From Firmicutes bacterium UBA994 (GTDB lineage Bacteria > Bacillota > UBA994), in NCBI GenBank assembly GCA_002292025.1, contig DBBC01000134.1, positions 1-6,793 of the forward strand: DNA of 6,793 nt, read 5' to 3'. A program made the position numbers and the translations under genes. The notes below the pieces were generated by a model that had not been told where the DNA came from, did no database searches, and saw nothing but the letters and a program-made list of their open reading frames with translations. Of this stretch, positions 5,415-6,793 are shown piece by piece. Numbering within the stretch: the first letter of the stretch is position 1; each line of letters starts with the position of its first letter.

Positions 5415-6749
5415 GTGCAAGAAACCGCTACGTATCTTAAGTTTTGGGCTGGCCTTACCAGTATCGGGGGGACAGTCATCTCCGTGGAGCACGGGGAACA
5501 CCGGTTAGTGTTTGATTTCGGCCTAAGTTTTGATCCCGGCAATATCCTTAGTGGCAAACAGGTTCATTTGCGCCCGGCACGCCTTGTCCATGACTACCTC
5601 CGGCTGGATATGATCGCCGCTGTGCCGGGTGTGTACAGCCAGAGCGAGGTCAGCGATTGCGCTGACCTTATGTCGGCGGAAGAAAGCCCGTGGCAGACCG
5701 CTGTCCTGATCTCGCATCTACATCTCGATCATATGGGAGCCATGGGACTGGTGAGCCCGAGGATACCGGTTTTTCTCACCGAAGAATCCTTAGCGCTGTA
5801 CCGCGCCCTCGCTGTGATTGGCGAGGGTGTGGACGGCGCAAGAGAATACAGTACTTGTCAGTTTAACGTTCCGCTCGCGCATGGCCCATTCGTAATAACT
5901 CCACTCAGAGTCGATCACGATATCTGCGGGGCATGTTCATTTCATATCCGCACACCGCACGGAAACATCCTGTACACGGGAGATTATCGGCTCTACGGTA
6001 CCACGCCGCCCATCGCCCCACAGTGGCTGGAGGCAGCCACTGCGCTCGGGGTGGATGTGCTGATCTCTGAGGGTACAACTTTGCGTGCGCCGGAAGAGGG
6101 GGAGAGAGAAGAGATTATCGGCGACGGCACTGCGCCTGACACGCTTGTCAACGAAGATATGCTGCCGGAGAAGTTGTGCATTTTGCTAAGCAGCACAGGG
6201 CTGGCATTTTTTAATATCTATCACCGCAACGTTAGGCGCCTCGCGATGATGCTCGATGCCGGAAAAGCCGTCGGGCGGACTGTCGTACTCGAGCGTGAAA
6301 CAGCTTATCTAGCGCGCATGATGCTCGCAAGAGAGGATTTTGTGGAGACGGATGATGTCTGCCCGTCTGCCATTAAGGGAAACCCAACTCAGTACCTAGT
6401 TCAGAACAGCTATCACAATTGCCTCGCTTTGCTAGATTTTGTCGGCGTTAGCGGCTGCTATATTCACTCCAATGGGGTGCCTCTGGGCACCTTCGATCCC
6501 GCCTACGCTAAGCTGCGTGCGCTGGTGGATAAGTGCGGACTGGAGTTTCACTATATCGGGGCCACTGGGCACGCCATTCCGCAGCATTTGCAGTTTGTGG
6601 TTGACACCATAGCACCTAAAGTGCTGGTGCCTTTGCACAGTTTTTGCCCGCAAAGGCTTACGGCTGCAGGAGGAGAGAGGGTACTGCCGCAACTAGGTAT
6701 TAGCTATCGCCTAAGAGACGGCCGCTTGCACGCCTCACCGCAAATTTAA
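5415..6749 (+). CDS. Metallo-beta-lactamase-fold hydrolase, RNase J/beta-CASP-like
   Basis: A 444-aa metal-dependent hydrolase. It has Asp34 in VFDFG (motif I), SHLHLDHMG (100-108) with His101, His103, Asp105 and His106 (motif II), His168 in VDHDICG (motif III) and Asp190 in YTGDYR (motif IV), which together make a complete two-metal site. The middle part, about 215-375, after ISEGTT (217-222), has the position and look of a beta-CASP insert. ATGHAIPQHL (383-392) with His386 and LVPLHSF (404-410) with His408 match the RNA-metabolising MBL C-terminal motif of RNase J and CPSF-type proteins. It is shorter than typical RNase J (about 550 aa) and lacks its C-terminal domain. The start is GTG 5415, 5 nt after GGAGAGG (5403-5409), which overlaps the stop of the DUF4438 gene. 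A nuclease is the first guess by family; another phosphodiester or ester substrate is possible given the neighbours. Confidence 0.9.
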   Translation: MQETATYLKFWAGLTSIGGTVISVEHGEHRLVFDFGLSFDPGNILSGKQVHLRPARLVHDYLRLDMIAAVPGVYSQSEVSDCADLMSAEESPWQTAVLISHLHLDHMGAMGLVSPRIPVFLTEESLALYRALAVIGEGVDGAREYSTCQFNVPLAHGPFVITPLRVDHDICGACSFHIRTPHGNILYTGDYRLYGTTPPIAPQWLEAATALGVDVLISEGTTLRAPEEGEREEIIGDGTAPDTLVNEDMLPEKLCILLSSTGLAFFNIYHRNVRRLAMMLDAGKAVGRTVVLERETAYLARMMLAREDFVETDDVCPSAIKGNPTQYLVQNSYHNCLALLDFVGVSGCYIHSNGVPLGTFDPAYAKLRALVDKCGLEFHYIGATGHAIPQHLQFVVDTIAPKVLVPLHSFCPQRLTAAGGERVLPQLGISYRLRDGRLHASPQI

Positions 6750-6793
6750 CACTTGCTTAACGCGAACTTTACGCATATTGCCGTGAACTAAGG

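Noticed and set aside
6750..6793. Search for a terminator or new promoter after the last gene
   Set aside because: No GC-rich stem with a T run is visible in the 44 bp, and the AT-rich CATATT near 6773 has only a weak -35 partner.

Overview
The window looks like a chromosomal segment of a moderately GC-rich Gram-positive-type bacterium, most likely Bacillota (Clostridia or a relative). This rests on the strong GGAGG-type ribosome binding sites, the free use of ATG, GTG and TTG starts, tRNA genes with encoded CCA, and a glucose/GlcNAc-type PTS permease. I cannot name the genus from the sequence.

Layout. Positions 7-166 hold two tRNA genes on the minus strand, tRNA-Pro(TGG) then tRNA-Thr(TGT) in transcription order. 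A convincing minus-strand promoter (TTGGCG, 17 bp, TATAAT, with an extended TG) lies at 241-269. A divergent intergenic region (167-351) separates them from six plus-strand genes that fill the rest of the window. The genes are separated by only 1, 14, 4, 23 and 11 bp, so they are probably one operon. The order is: (1) an uncharacterised 252-aa protein with motifs suggestive of an ISOCOT (NagB/RpiA/DeoR/LUD-like) fold; (2) a ChbG/YdjC-family carbohydrate deacetylase; (3) a three-domain PTS permease EIICBA of the glucose/N-acetylglucosamine family; (4) a patatin-like serine hydrolase; (5) a DUF4438-family protein; (6) a metallo-beta-lactamase-fold hydrolase that resembles a compact RNase J/beta-CASP protein. 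No terminator is visible after the last gene, and the window ends 44 bp later.

How the genes may work together. The PTS permease would import and phosphorylate a hexose or amino sugar, and the ChbG-type enzyme would remove an N-acetyl group from an acetylated (possibly phosphorylated) sugar. The first protein is, by motif logic only, a candidate isomerase, deaminase or ligand-binding protein acting on a sugar phosphate. The window contains no recognisable NagA, NagB, glycosidase or sugar-specific regulator. Combining the sugar module with a patatin hydrolase, a DUF4438 protein and a metallo-hydrolase does not match any pathway I know. This is the most interesting aspect of the window, but the functional link is inference from gene order.
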